A stretch of 64,000 nucleotides of DNA from Vibrio chagasii (GTDB lineage Bacteria; Pseudomonadota; Gammaproteobacteria; Enterobacterales; Vibrionaceae): the NCBI RefSeq assembly GCF_024347355.1, contig NZ_AP025465.1, positions 2,542,001 to 2,606,000 of the forward strand, in the 5' to 3' direction. How positions within the stretch are numbered: the first letter of the stretch is position 1; every line of letters starts with the position of its first letter. The notes below the pieces were generated by a model. The model did no database searches. It was not told where the DNA came from and saw only the letters and a program-made list of their open reading frames with translations. This document shows positions 49,172 to 58,006 of this stretch, in pieces. The position numbers and the translations under genes are program-made.

Positions 49172-52100
49172 TCTTCGCCCCTCAATTCACCAAATGAACT
49201 TCTCCGAATTGCATTAAATGAGCTTCTCCGGATTGCACTTATCAAATTATAATCAAAATAAATATCTAATGCAGCATAAGTAAGTGAAACACTCAAACCA
49301 ATTGGGCCAGTGAAAAATGGAACCATTGTAAACGTTATATCTAAGAATATATCTGCATATTTATCGAAGACTTCGGTGCTGCTTAGCGACTGTGCTACAT
49401 CATCATCTGTAGTTGACATTCCTTTAATACTTAAAGCAACAGACCCAAACGCAGATAACTGCCCTAGTCTTGTTGCAATACGCATAGTTTTAGTTAGCTT
49501 GTTCGACAACTGACCAGAATAATTTTTGTCGAAAATATTTCCTAATCGGTCCCCTCGCCCAGTTTTACTATGTATCCTTTCCTCAGTGATTCCAGCAATG
49601 GCACCGATACCAAACACTGACGTTGATGGGAAGTTCTCAATATGTAAATCACTTACTGTTTCTTCTGACGTTATATTGTCGGGACGAGCATTTCCGTGAT
49701 CATTCCCACCGCCATTTCCATGATCACTCCCTCCACCTAAGCCGCTGCCATTACTAGTTCCGCCTCCGAAGTTGTTATTCGGTCGGTCACTCTCTTCTGA
49801 ATCACATGGTTTTGTTTCTACAGAATCTTCATCCCTATCAATAACTCCATCACCGTTACCATCTCCAGGCTCAACACACATAAACCCCTTAGGATCAACA
49901 TATCTCGTAGGCTGATTCCACACATAAGTGTATCTGTTAAAACTAATAGTGGTATATGGCGCCTGTATTATCGGATCTGGGCTAATAAATCGACCCAATT
50001 CCTGATCGTAAACCCGGCCATTCATGTGCACTAAGCCCACTTCCACAATCTCTTCGTGGCCGGTGTAACCGCGGTTGGTGATCGCTTGTTGCACGACATC
50101 CAACGGGCCATCTTCACGCCATGCGACTTTACGCTGCTTACCCCACGTGTCATAACTGCGGCGCTCGACCACTATACCGTAGCCATCGGTGATCATATCG
50201 ACCGAGTTGAGGGCATCATAGTGAAGGTAGCGTGTTTGCTTATCTTTCAGCGCTTGCTTGCCATCATCCGTTTGAGTATTTAGCGCGATTAACTTGCCAT
50301 CAGCATAGATAAAGTGCTTGTGCTGCACGATGCCTGTTGCTGTATCGGTAACGCGCTCATAACTCTTACCGAAGTAGAAAGTTTCAACGCCGTCACTGTT
50401 CTTTTTCAGATAGCGGTTGTGGTTGGCATCGTAGAAAAACTCCACCGTTTTCCCGTTCCGCGTGATCTTGGTCGGCTTATTGAAATCGGACCACTCCAAT
50501 TCCCGCTCCGAACCTTTCGCCCCTGCCGCCCAAGCACGCAGCATGTTGCCGTTTGCATCATACTGGTAATTAAGACCATTGGCTTTGGTCACCGCGTGTG
50601 GGCCAGCGTGTTGGTTACTGTATTCGTAGTCACCAACACCGGTCTTAAACTCTAGGTTGCCAAGCTTGTCATATTGATAGCTAAATGGGCCTGTTAAGTC
50701 CGGATTATTCAAGCCATGTTGCGCTTTGTTCGCTAATGCAATTCTGTTTTTGGTGACGCGATCGAGACCATCGTATTCCCACGTGTCGGTGATGCCCAGC
50801 TTTTCGTCATAGCGATACGTCACGTTGTTGTGATTATCATAACGGTAATGAATCAAACGCACGTTACGCCCTTTACGGGTGCTCCCTGACAAACGGGGAT
50901 CAAACAACTGGCTCGCTTTGTGCGTCGCAATGTAGTTCGGCCTGCCCGTTCGCGCATCGTGGCTATACGTGTTGACTAGCCCATTCCCTAACGTTTCCGA
51001 CAAGGTGTGATCATACGCATCCGTTTCACGGCGCTGCCAATAATAAATGTAAGCCGGGTTCCCTATCGATTCCGCCAATTGAGATTGAGTCAAGATCAAG
51101 TTGAGGTGATCCACTTGGCTCGACTGCTGCGTGTTCTTACAGCTACGGCGTTGATTCGCGGCTAAGTGATTCCCACCTAACTGATTGGCGAACTCGCAAT
51201 ACAAACCACTCAATTCAGCGACTTTTTCAGACAACGAGATCAGTTGGCTTGCCAAGTCGGTGTAGAACTTGTAACGCGACCCCGCGATACTGGCTGCCTG
51301 AGAGAGGTCATCTGCGGCAAACAATAACTCGTTGGTGGTGGCACTATCGGCCTTTGCAATGTACAGGTCTTTGTTACTCATGAGATCTTTCTGACCATTA
51401 CTGTCGTAGTCGGTCAAAATGAAATCATGCGCAGGCTTAAGTGTTTGCGATGCAAACTCAGCCTGTGACACTCGGTGCACGCTGGCGTTATAGTTTCGAG
51501 TACCTTTCTTTGAGCTTTTCGCCAGTGAGGTCGATAAGCGATAGATGGCGCCCTCTAACGTAATGTCTAGCGGGATAGCCACATCATCATGCAACAGTAC
51601 CCAAGTTGCTGGACGCAAATAACATTCACCTTGTGCGTTACACCATTGTTTATAACGGTATCCATTGCCGAGCAACGCCTGTGAGGAGCGATCCAGGTTA
51701 TGAACATTCACCGTTTTGCGATTGTACTCTGCGGCTTTGTTCGCAAAGAAATGTTCTTGAGTTGAATAACGCTCTGCTTTATTCAAGTACACTTGCGCTT
51801 GTGCTATCGCTTCTTTCAACAACTGCTTGATGTCTGCTCGGAAGCTCGCACTGGTGAACGCTTTATCAGCGTAGGTTTTCGGGCTGCGCACCGCCGAGAC
51901 ATAACCATGCGGGTTGTACACGTACTCAACCGCTAGCTTGTCTTCGCTGTTTTTCTTGTTTAGCTGTTTGGCTGCGCCCGCTAACGTAGTGTCGACGCCA
52001 TTCGGACGAACTTCACGCGCCACTCTTTCAAAATTGTCGTAGAAATAGTGTGTGCTGAACTTTTCTTTGTTGACTTTAACGGCCACCTCTTCGGTTAAAC

Positions 52101-55100
52101 CCGCAGCGTTGTAATAGTAGTTGGTCTCGCTGCCATTACCCGCAAAGCCAGACAAGGTGCCAAGCGCACCGCGCTCATCGTAACGCCAAGTCGATACCTT
52201 CCCGTTTTCCGTTTGCTTCGTTTTTCGGCCCAAGCGGTCGTATTGAATGGTAGTGAGCGTACCTTTTGCATCGCGCTTTTCAATCAGCTCACCGGCCGTA
52301 TTATAAATGTAAGACCACTTGCCCATATCTGGATCATCTAGGTAGCTTCGGTGACCCAAATTGTCATAACGCACCTGAGTACGATTGCCAGCGGAATCGG
52401 TGCTCGCTCTGAGCTTACCATCGGGGTAATACTGATAGGTTTGATACGCGCCATGTGGCTCGTCTTTGCGCAGAATATGGCCCATCACATTGGTGAGCGT
52501 ACTGTGCTCATAACCACGCGCATCAGTAACACTGGTTTTGTACCCTTGATAGCTGGTGACAAACTTTGCGATGCCGCCATTACTTGCAGGCTCGCGCTTT
52601 GTGATTTCGCGATTCAGATCGTCATAAATAAACGTCACCACTGGTGCTACCGTTTTACTACCCACAAACTGCGGGCGAGTCACGCTGACTTTACGCCCAT
52701 TACGGTCCCAACGCGTATCCACGACAACCAGCTGGCCGCTAAAACCAGTGTGCAGTTTACGTACTTCTCGACCAGCATAGTCGAAGAAGGTGGTGACCTG
52801 CCCTCCAGAGGCCGGTTTCGTTGTTATACAGCTGACAGTCGTTGAAGTGGTATGCTCGCCACATTGTGCGCCAAGTCGGTATTTCGTATTGTTAACATTG
52901 CCCAAGCCTGGCAAGCTTTCACTGGTCACACGACCAAAAGCATCATACCCAAAGCTGCTGGTGCGGCCTTTCAATGCACTGACCGCTTTTTTCAACAAGC
53001 CTTGCTCATTAAACTGAGTCGAAGAACGATGCCCTAATGCATTCGCTGTCGAAGTAACGTATAACCCTTGAGGGTCATATTGAGTCGTTGACGTGCGAGC
53101 AGCCAAGTCCGTTCCCTCAACGCTTTGTTCAATGACATTCCCCCACTGATCATAACGGTAACGATTGGTGATGGATTTGCCACCCGTTTCAATATCCGCC
53201 GTGGATTCATAATCTGAGCTGGTTGTGGTTGTTGAACCTAGGAAACCACGGCCCGTGTAATGAAACACATTGTTAGTGGTTCGCTTTAGGCGAGTCGTAT
53301 TGTCTGTCAGCGTTGAGGTCGAAGAGGCCACGGCGCCGACTTTCCAAAAATTGTCGCCTGCATCATGAATAAATTGACCATGATTCAGGTTTGACGAGGT
53401 GAGTTCGAGGTTGCCATCGCCATCAAAATCCTTGGTGCTGACGTATCCACATGCCTTGGGCTTAGCGGCATTAAAGGTGGCTGCCGACACTTTCGATAGC
53501 TCCCCAGAATAAACCTTTAAACCACTTGAACCTTTTTTAACTTCGCCAGAAACTCGGTATTTAAAATAAGCATTATAACGCTGCAGAACTAATGGGATAT
53601 CAATTTCACCGTGGATAAGCACCACGTTGTCATTCGCTTTAAAATACACATCCCCGTTGGCAGCGCAGTAGCGCCCTAACCCTGCTTTGAAAGAGCTAAA
53701 CAGAGCCTTGATGTTGTTGACATTGCTCACCTTCGTAACATCGTACACATAATCGTTGGTCACGCCGTTTGAAAGGTAGTCAAGCTTGCGGCTGCTCGTA
53801 AAGGACCCAGCGCCTTTGACATCACTGGAAATCACAGAGGTTTCATTCACAACATTACCAAATCCATCGAGCGTACGATTGATGGCTTCCTGTCGCTGGA
53901 TCACGCTGCTCTTCAAGTCGTACGTTTTTTTCACCACTTGATTGGCATAAACTTGGTAATACTTCGCCCCATAGCCTTGCTTAGTTAACTTTTTGTAATT
54001 GTAAGATGCCTCTGACACTTTTTTGTCATTTTTGAATACAGAAACCCGTTTAAGCTTGCCGACCTTTGCCAGATCCAACTGCTCAAATACGCTTTCTGTT
54101 CTGGTCGTTACATCGGCAGACTCTGTTTCGATAACTTTTTCAAACCCAAGGAAACCACCACCGTTGAGGTGCGTTTTAGCACCTGTATACTGATAGCTGT
54201 AGCTCGTTGGGTCATAGCCTTTCGGTGTTTTGGTTACTTTCGCCACTAAGTAACCCCTTGGCGTCACTACTTTAAATGGGTAGCTGCTAATGCCTGAAGG
54301 CGTATACACCGTCTTGTCTACTGACTTCCCATAGAACACCCGATAGTCAATACCGACTTCAGAAAAATGGTATATTTTGTCAATATTTCTTGGTGATGAG
54401 TAAAGGACATCTACTTTCGCGTCATCACTAATACGCGAAAAGATATCAACCCAACCATCGCCATTGATATCTTGAACGGAGTGTATTTTCGCATTATTCC
54501 CAGTACCCCGATATTTATCGATAGAAAACTGGTTATCTCGATTGTTTTTGTAGAAATATTGACCGTAGCCTAATTCTGGGTAGCCATCATTGTTTAGATC
54601 AGCAAAAAAGACACGATCTTCATGTGAAACTTGATGAGAGTTAATAGCAGATGGTGAGATAAATGATTTACCATTAAACAAATGGATGTAAAGCTTCCCC
54701 TCAGAGGTCGGTGACCCCATCACAGCATCAAGATAACCATCATTATTTATATCGGTAAACGCTTTTAAGACACGCCCACCGGCAGACGGAAGAGTTTGCC
54801 AATTCGAACCTGTTAGTCGATAACGGTAGCCGCCATTAGGGATATCAAAGTTGTGTAAATCAGCGACTCCATCGCCGTTAATGTCTGTTGTTGAGTATCC
54901 TTCTTGATAAGTTTCAACGCCATCACCATCAAAGTCGCCATAGTTGACACCATTAGAATTGTATTCACACGAACCATTAGAACAACTACTGAACCGACAA
55001 TAGCCAGCCAATTGTCCGTTACCTTTATGGTATGAAGCTGCGGCACTAACCTTACACTGATTCAATTTAATCGAAGGCGATATCACACTACCGATCAAAC

Positions 55101-56223
55101 CGAATGATTTAACATTGTTATGAGTTACTGAGTCCAGCCCCTTAATGGACATCGTGTTATCCGCGTTACGCTTGATCACTCCATAAGCCGTTTTGTGGCC
55201 ATCGCCATTGGTGTCGAGGTAGCTTGGGCTATTGAAACCTGTGTTCTGAGGCGTGGGTCTACGATAACCACTTATTCCTCCTCCTCCATTCCAATTAAAA
55301 TGAAGGGCCGATGAACATTGACCGCCAGCGCAATAATCAACTTGAGCAAGCAGGCTTCGAGATGTTGAATTAGACACCTTGTAGGATAGATTATAGCGGC
55401 CGATTTTGTTTCCACTGCTATCAAAGGTTTCTATCTGCTTCAAACGATCGGTTCGATTCAGTAATTGGCCACCTAGATATTTTGCAGTACGGTCTGGGCG
55501 CGCCTCATAACCTAACTTAACCTTACCGCCCACATAAGTGATGGTCGATAATTTGTGTTTGCCCGCTCTGTTATCTTCTGCATAAACAAAATTGATATGG
55601 TTGGCTTTGCTTGCATCGGTGATTTTACTCAGTGCCCACTTATAAACCTCAGGACGTGTTGGCAACTCAACACGAGAGCTGGCCGTGGTACCATACTGAT
55701 ACATAGACCCATCTTTACGCCACACTTTAAAACTCGCCGGCCCGTTGCCCGCTCGGCCAAAAGATACAATTTTGTCATAGCCATTATGCTCGACACGGTA
55801 CTCCGTTAAGTTTTCTCCATCTTTACCCGTTATAGCGATAAGTCGCTTGCCATCCAAACAGTAGCGATCGTCACTATTAAATCGAACGCCTCCCCATTTG
55901 CCATCTTTGTTAAGGTTTTTTCCACAACGATAAACCGATGAAAGGCCCCCCAAGCTCCAACCCATACCTAACATGCCATTAGGTGAGTCACTGCGGTATT
56001 CAAGGCTTAATTCGGGTTGGTGGCCAGCACGCCCCGGAGATACGGATATAGGTAGCGTATAAGTCGCCTGACCACCCGAGACTGAAAAGTCACCAGAGAG
56101 CTCGATGCTTTTTCCTGCATCTGCGGTTAATGAGAGTGCTGGAGCAGGAAAAAATGCCGAGAGTATTGATACCGAGAGTAGCGCAACAAGTTGCTTCGAT
56201 GACATGGGTTGGGTTTTAGCCAC
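49168..56223 (-). CDS. Giant SpvB / FG-GAP / RHS-repeat exoprotein with variable C-terminal tip
   Basis: 2351 aa. Sec signal peptide (residues 1-31, ending APALS). SpvB/TcdB-type N-terminal domain to about 170 (GRAGHQPELSLEYRS, MLGMGWSLGG). FG-GAP/VCBS calcium-loop repeats of the DxNxDGxxD kind at about 333, 428, 446, 495, 545 and 590. YD/RHS repeats from ~1000 to 2110, and the RHS core end GRFISPDP...RYVDPKG near 2075-2113. The 238-residue tip after the core has a Gly/Asn/Asp linker, a helical part, a long hydrophobic hairpin near 2285-2325 and a doubled octapeptide. DNA turns AT-rich at the core/tip junction. Probably an exported polymorphic toxin that acts on membranes (inference). Confidence 0.88.
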   Translation of the reverse strand: MAKTQPMSSKQLVALLSVSILSAFFPAPALSLTADAGKSIELSGDFSVSGGQATYTLPISVSPGRAGHQPELSLEYRSDSPNGMLGMGWSLGGLSSVYRCGKNLNKDGKWGGVRFNSDDRYCLDGKRLIAITGKDGENLTEYRVEHNGYDKIVSFGRAGNGPASFKVWRKDGSMYQYGTTASSRVELPTRPEVYKWALSKITDASKANHINFVYAEDNRAGKHKLSTITYVGGKVKLGYEARPDRTAKYLGGQLLNRTDRLKQIETFDSSGNKIGRYNLSYKVSNSTSRSLLAQVDYCAGGQCSSALHFNWNGGGGISGYRRPTPQNTGFNSPSYLDTNGDGHKTAYGVIKRNADNTMSIKGLDSVTHNNVKSFGLIGSVISPSIKLNQCKVSAAASYHKGNGQLAGYCRFSSCSNGSCEYNSNGVNYGDFDGDGVETYQEGYSTTDINGDGVADLHNFDIPNGGYRYRLTGSNWQTLPSAGGRVLKAFTDINNDGYLDAVMGSPTSEGKLYIHLFNGKSFISPSAINSHQVSHEDRVFFADLNNDGYPELGYGQYFYKNNRDNQFSIDKYRGTGNNAKIHSVQDINGDGWVDIFSRISDDAKVDVLYSSPRNIDKIYHFSEVGIDYRVFYGKSVDKTVYTPSGISSYPFKVVTPRGYLVAKVTKTPKGYDPTSYSYQYTGAKTHLNGGGFLGFEKVIETESADVTTRTESVFEQLDLAKVGKLKRVSVFKNDKKVSEASYNYKKLTKQGYGAKYYQVYANQVVKKTYDLKSSVIQRQEAINRTLDGFGNVVNETSVISSDVKGAGSFTSSRKLDYLSNGVTNDYVYDVTKVSNVNNIKALFSSFKAGLGRYCAANGDVYFKANDNVVLIHGEIDIPLVLQRYNAYFKYRVSGEVKKGSSGLKVYSGELSKVSAATFNAAKPKACGYVSTKDFDGDGNLELTSSNLNHGQFIHDAGDNFWKVGAVASSTSTLTDNTTRLKRTTNNVFHYTGRGFLGSTTTTSSDYESTADIETGGKSITNRYRYDQWGNVIEQSVEGTDLAARTSTTQYDPQGLYVTSTANALGHRSSTQFNEQGLLKKAVSALKGRTSSFGYDAFGRVTSESLPGLGNVNNTKYRLGAQCGEHTTSTTVSCITTKPASGGQVTTFFDYAGREVRKLHTGFSGQLVVVDTRWDRNGRKVSVTRPQFVGSKTVAPVVTFIYDDLNREITKREPASNGGIAKFVTSYQGYKTSVTDARGYEHSTLTNVMGHILRKDEPHGAYQTYQYYPDGKLRASTDSAGNRTQVRYDNLGHRSYLDDPDMGKWSYIYNTAGELIEKRDAKGTLTTIQYDRLGRKTKQTENGKVSTWRYDERGALGTLSGFAGNGSETNYYYNAAGLTEEVAVKVNKEKFSTHYFYDNFERVAREVRPNGVDTTLAGAAKQLNKKNSEDKLAVEYVYNPHGYVSAVRSPKTYADKAFTSASFRADIKQLLKEAIAQAQVYLNKAERYSTQEHFFANKAAEYNRKTVNVHNLDRSSQALLGNGYRYKQWCNAQGECYLRPATWVLLHDDVAIPLDITLEGAIYRLSTSLAKSSKKGTRNYNASVHRVSQAEFASQTLKPAHDFILTDYDSNGQKDLMSNKDLYIAKADSATTNELLFAADDLSQAASIAGSRYKFYTDLASQLISLSEKVAELSGLYCEFANQLGGNHLAANQRRSCKNTQQSSQVDHLNLILTQSQLAESIGNPAYIYYWQRRETDAYDHTLSETLGNGLVNTYSHDARTGRPNYIATHKASQLFDPRLSGSTRKGRNVRLIHYRYDNHNNVTYRYDEKLGITDTWEYDGLDRVTKNRIALANKAQHGLNNPDLTGPFSYQYDKLGNLEFKTGVGDYEYSNQHAGPHAVTKANGLNYQYDANGNMLRAWAAGAKGSERELEWSDFNKPTKITRNGKTVEFFYDANHNRYLKKNSDGVETFYFGKSYERVTDTATGIVQHKHFIYADGKLIALNTQTDDGKQALKDKQTRYLHYDALNSVDMITDGYGIVVERRSYDTWGKQRKVAWREDGPLDVVQQAITNRGYTGHEEIVEVGLVHMNGRVYDQELGRFISPDPIIQAPYTTISFNRYTYVWNQPTRYVDPKGFMCVEPGDGNGDGVIDRDEDSVETKPCDSEESDRPNNNFGGGTSNGSGLGGGSDHGNGGGNDHGNARPDNITSEETVSDLHIENFPSTSVFGIGAIAGITEERIHSKTGRGDRLGNIFDKNYSGQLSNKLTKTMRIATRLGQLSAFGSVALSIKGMSTTDDDVAQSLSSTEVFDKYADIFLDITFTMVPFFTGPIGLSVSLTYAALDIYFDYNLISAIRRSSFNAIRRSSFGELRGED

Positions 56224-56289
56224 GATGGTTTATCCTAACGTTGGTAAAAATGCTACCCCGTTAAACTGGAGCAACGCACTATATTCTAA

Positions 56290-56664
56290 TTATTTTGGGG
56301 TTGTGATTGATTGAAGCGTTTCTAGTCGCAACTTCAAACTCTTCAATTCTGGAGACTGTGGGTACGCCTCCTCAATATTGCTTTGTGAAAATTCAGAAAG
56401 CTCACCGCTCAATAAGGGGAGGTCATTCCTCTCAGCTTCTCTTAAGCCATGCGCTATCGTCTGCTGAAGCTGAATAACAGGAGTTGGAAACCCCGAGTCG
56501 GCACTCAAGATTAAAGGTTCAGGCTCATCTACAATATTTGATGAAGGCTCACTCATTGTATTTGAGGTAAATAACGACAGCGGCTTTAAGAGGATTAAAA
56601 AGAAACCGACTAACAATACAAATAACAACAGCCCCAGTTTTAGGGTTTTAGATAGGCTAAACAC
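56290..56664 (-). CDS. Single-TM protein upstream of the RHS gene, unknown
   Basis: 124 aa. N-terminal TM (LGLLLFVLLVGFFLILLKPL), then an acidic, helix-prone C-terminal part (ETLQSI at the end). 66 bp before the RHS start and same strand, so probably in its operon and anchored in the inner membrane facing the periplasm. No family recognised; an accessory role in export or folding of the RHS protein is a guess. Confidence 0.7.
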   Translation of the reverse strand: MFSLSKTLKLGLLLFVLLVGFFLILLKPLSLFTSNTMSEPSSNIVDEPEPLILSADSGFPTPVIQLQQTIAHGLREAERNDLPLLSGELSEFSQSNIEEAYPQSPELKSLKLRLETLQSITTPK

Positions 56665-56730
56665 CCTACCTCCTTGTTTAATTATTTCTGTAGTTCTCTC
56701 TGGATAATGAAAAACTCACCCATGACCTAC

Positions 56731-57036
56731 TCACTCGACTATGTGTATATATTGCCCTTTACACTCAGTATCATTGTCGTTCATGTGAAATCGAATCCTT
56801 TTCCCACTGGCTAATGCTGCCATTAATGTTGAATATACAATCTTATTATTCTCTTCCGTCTTCGCCCACTTCAGCCAAGTTCCTTTGGGGCATGTCGCAT
56901 TACCACTATCCAACACAAACGTAATAGCACCGGGTAAATAAGTCGGCTCTAAAGTAGTTACTTTTCCAAGAAAACTTTCCAAAGCAGCAGCGTTCGCGCT
57001 TGCTAGTAACATAGAAATAATTAGCATCTTTCTCAT
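56731..57036 (-). CDS. Small secreted Cys-pair protein, copy A
   Basis: 101 aa. Signal peptide (MRKMLIISMLLASANA), mature domain SFLGKVTTLEPTYLP..., Cys in NATCPKGTW and TECKGQ, and the family helix STLMAALASGK. Nearly identical to the protein at 59774-60103. First gene of the leftward group that contains the RHS gene. Start has AAGGG 6 nt upstream. One of at least eight paralogues in this island; function unknown. Confidence 0.8.
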   Translation of the reverse strand: MRKMLIISMLLASANAAALESFLGKVTTLEPTYLPGAITFVLDSGNATCPKGTWLKWAKTEENNKIVYSTLMAALASGKRIRFHMNDNDTECKGQYIHIVE

Positions 57037-57090
57037 GACAGGGCCCTTAATTCATAAAAAAATAAAACGTTTTAAGATCAAAAAACTCAT

Positions 57091-57185
57091 AACGATAAAA
57101 AACAGGACGCATAAGATACACAAAAAACGAACAAATTCACATACATTTTGTAAATTTGTCATGAAAATGAAAGTGTTTTGCAAAA
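57091..57185 (-). repeat. Duplicated upstream region of small secreted protein A
   Basis: Over ~90 bp it matches 60158-60253 upstream of copy B, including an imperfect dyad ACAAATT...AATTTGT (57131-57159). Conserved beyond the ORF, so probably contains promoter and operator. The remaining bases 57186-57489 hold only spurious short ORFs. Confidence 0.7.
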
Positions 57186-57489
57186 TCGAACAGAGCGAGT
57201 AAGATACGCCCCAGGGTCAACAAGTTGCATTTAACACTGTCTTACAGTGAGGCTACTTCCTATCCCATGCGTACTACTAAATATCTATTAGTGAAACTAG
57301 AATGCGATGCACAGAACATCAATAGGATTACACTGGACGCATATTTGTACAGATATGATTGTAGTAATTCGATGTTACTTAATGTCACATTAATAGTTGC
57401 TGATTTATACTAATAACACATAGCTATTAGAAGTCAGAAACCTGTTTAAAGTACATTGATAATTAACAACAATAAGCATGAGTATTAAT

Positions 57490-57837
57490 ATGAAAAAACT
57501 AATCTTCTTTTTTACGTATTTAATTGCGACAACAACTTTTGCGCAGGATGTAATAAGAGACAACCTAACAATCAGTAAATGGCACCCTTCTTCATCAGCA
57601 AGGCTACATGCTCCAGAATACAATGGTCTCACTCGTGTCTACTTTACAGAAAAAGGACCTTGGGGTTCTACTTCATGTAGGAATGATGCAGCTGATATTC
57701 GTAGTGAAGATACACATATATTATCTGCAATGTTGGCTGCGTTTATGGCAAATAAAACTGTTAGTATTGAGGTAAACAGCGATCTTCCGGTTGTGAATAA
57801 TGTCTGCAAAATGACCGCAGCGTTTATAAACAATTGA
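57490..57837 (+). CDS. Small secreted Cys-pair protein
   Basis: 115 aa from ATG 57490 (four codons after another in-frame ATG). Signal peptide MKKLIFFFTYLIATTTFA. Mature part has Cys in STSCRND and NNVCKMT and the family segment LSAMLAAFMANKTVSIEV. A diverged member of the small secreted family of this island. Function unknown. Confidence 0.7.
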   Translation: MKKLIFFFTYLIATTTFAQDVIRDNLTISKWHPSSSARLHAPEYNGLTRVYFTEKGPWGSTSCRNDAADIRSEDTHILSAMLAAFMANKTVSIEVNSDLPVVNNVCKMTAAFINN

Positions 57838-57883
57838 TAAATAAACAAAATCAAGCAAGTTCAGTTTTGGAGTAGTTAAAAAC

Positions 57884-57970
57884 ATGAGCAAGGGAATGAT
57901 TACAAAGCTAGTCACTTACGGTGGCTATAGAGCTGTCGCTGGAAGAGATAATGCCGATATTTTGGTGTGA
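57884..57970 (+). pseudogene. Broken copy of a small secreted protein gene
   Basis: 28 codons whose last two thirds (GYRAVAGRDNADI) match the protein at 60955-61314 (GAVAGRDGADI). The signal peptide is missing. After GCCGATATT the sequence jumps to what lies downstream of that gene (CATTACAAACATTTTCAACAC), so about 245 bp were lost between short ATATT repeats. Confidence 0.8.
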
Positions 57971-58006
57971 ATTTTAACTACATTACAAACATTTTCAACA
58001 CTACCT

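Noticed and set aside
57225..57413. 62-codon ORF in the island promoter region
   Set aside because: No ribosome site, no family pattern; lies in AT-rich non-coding DNA.
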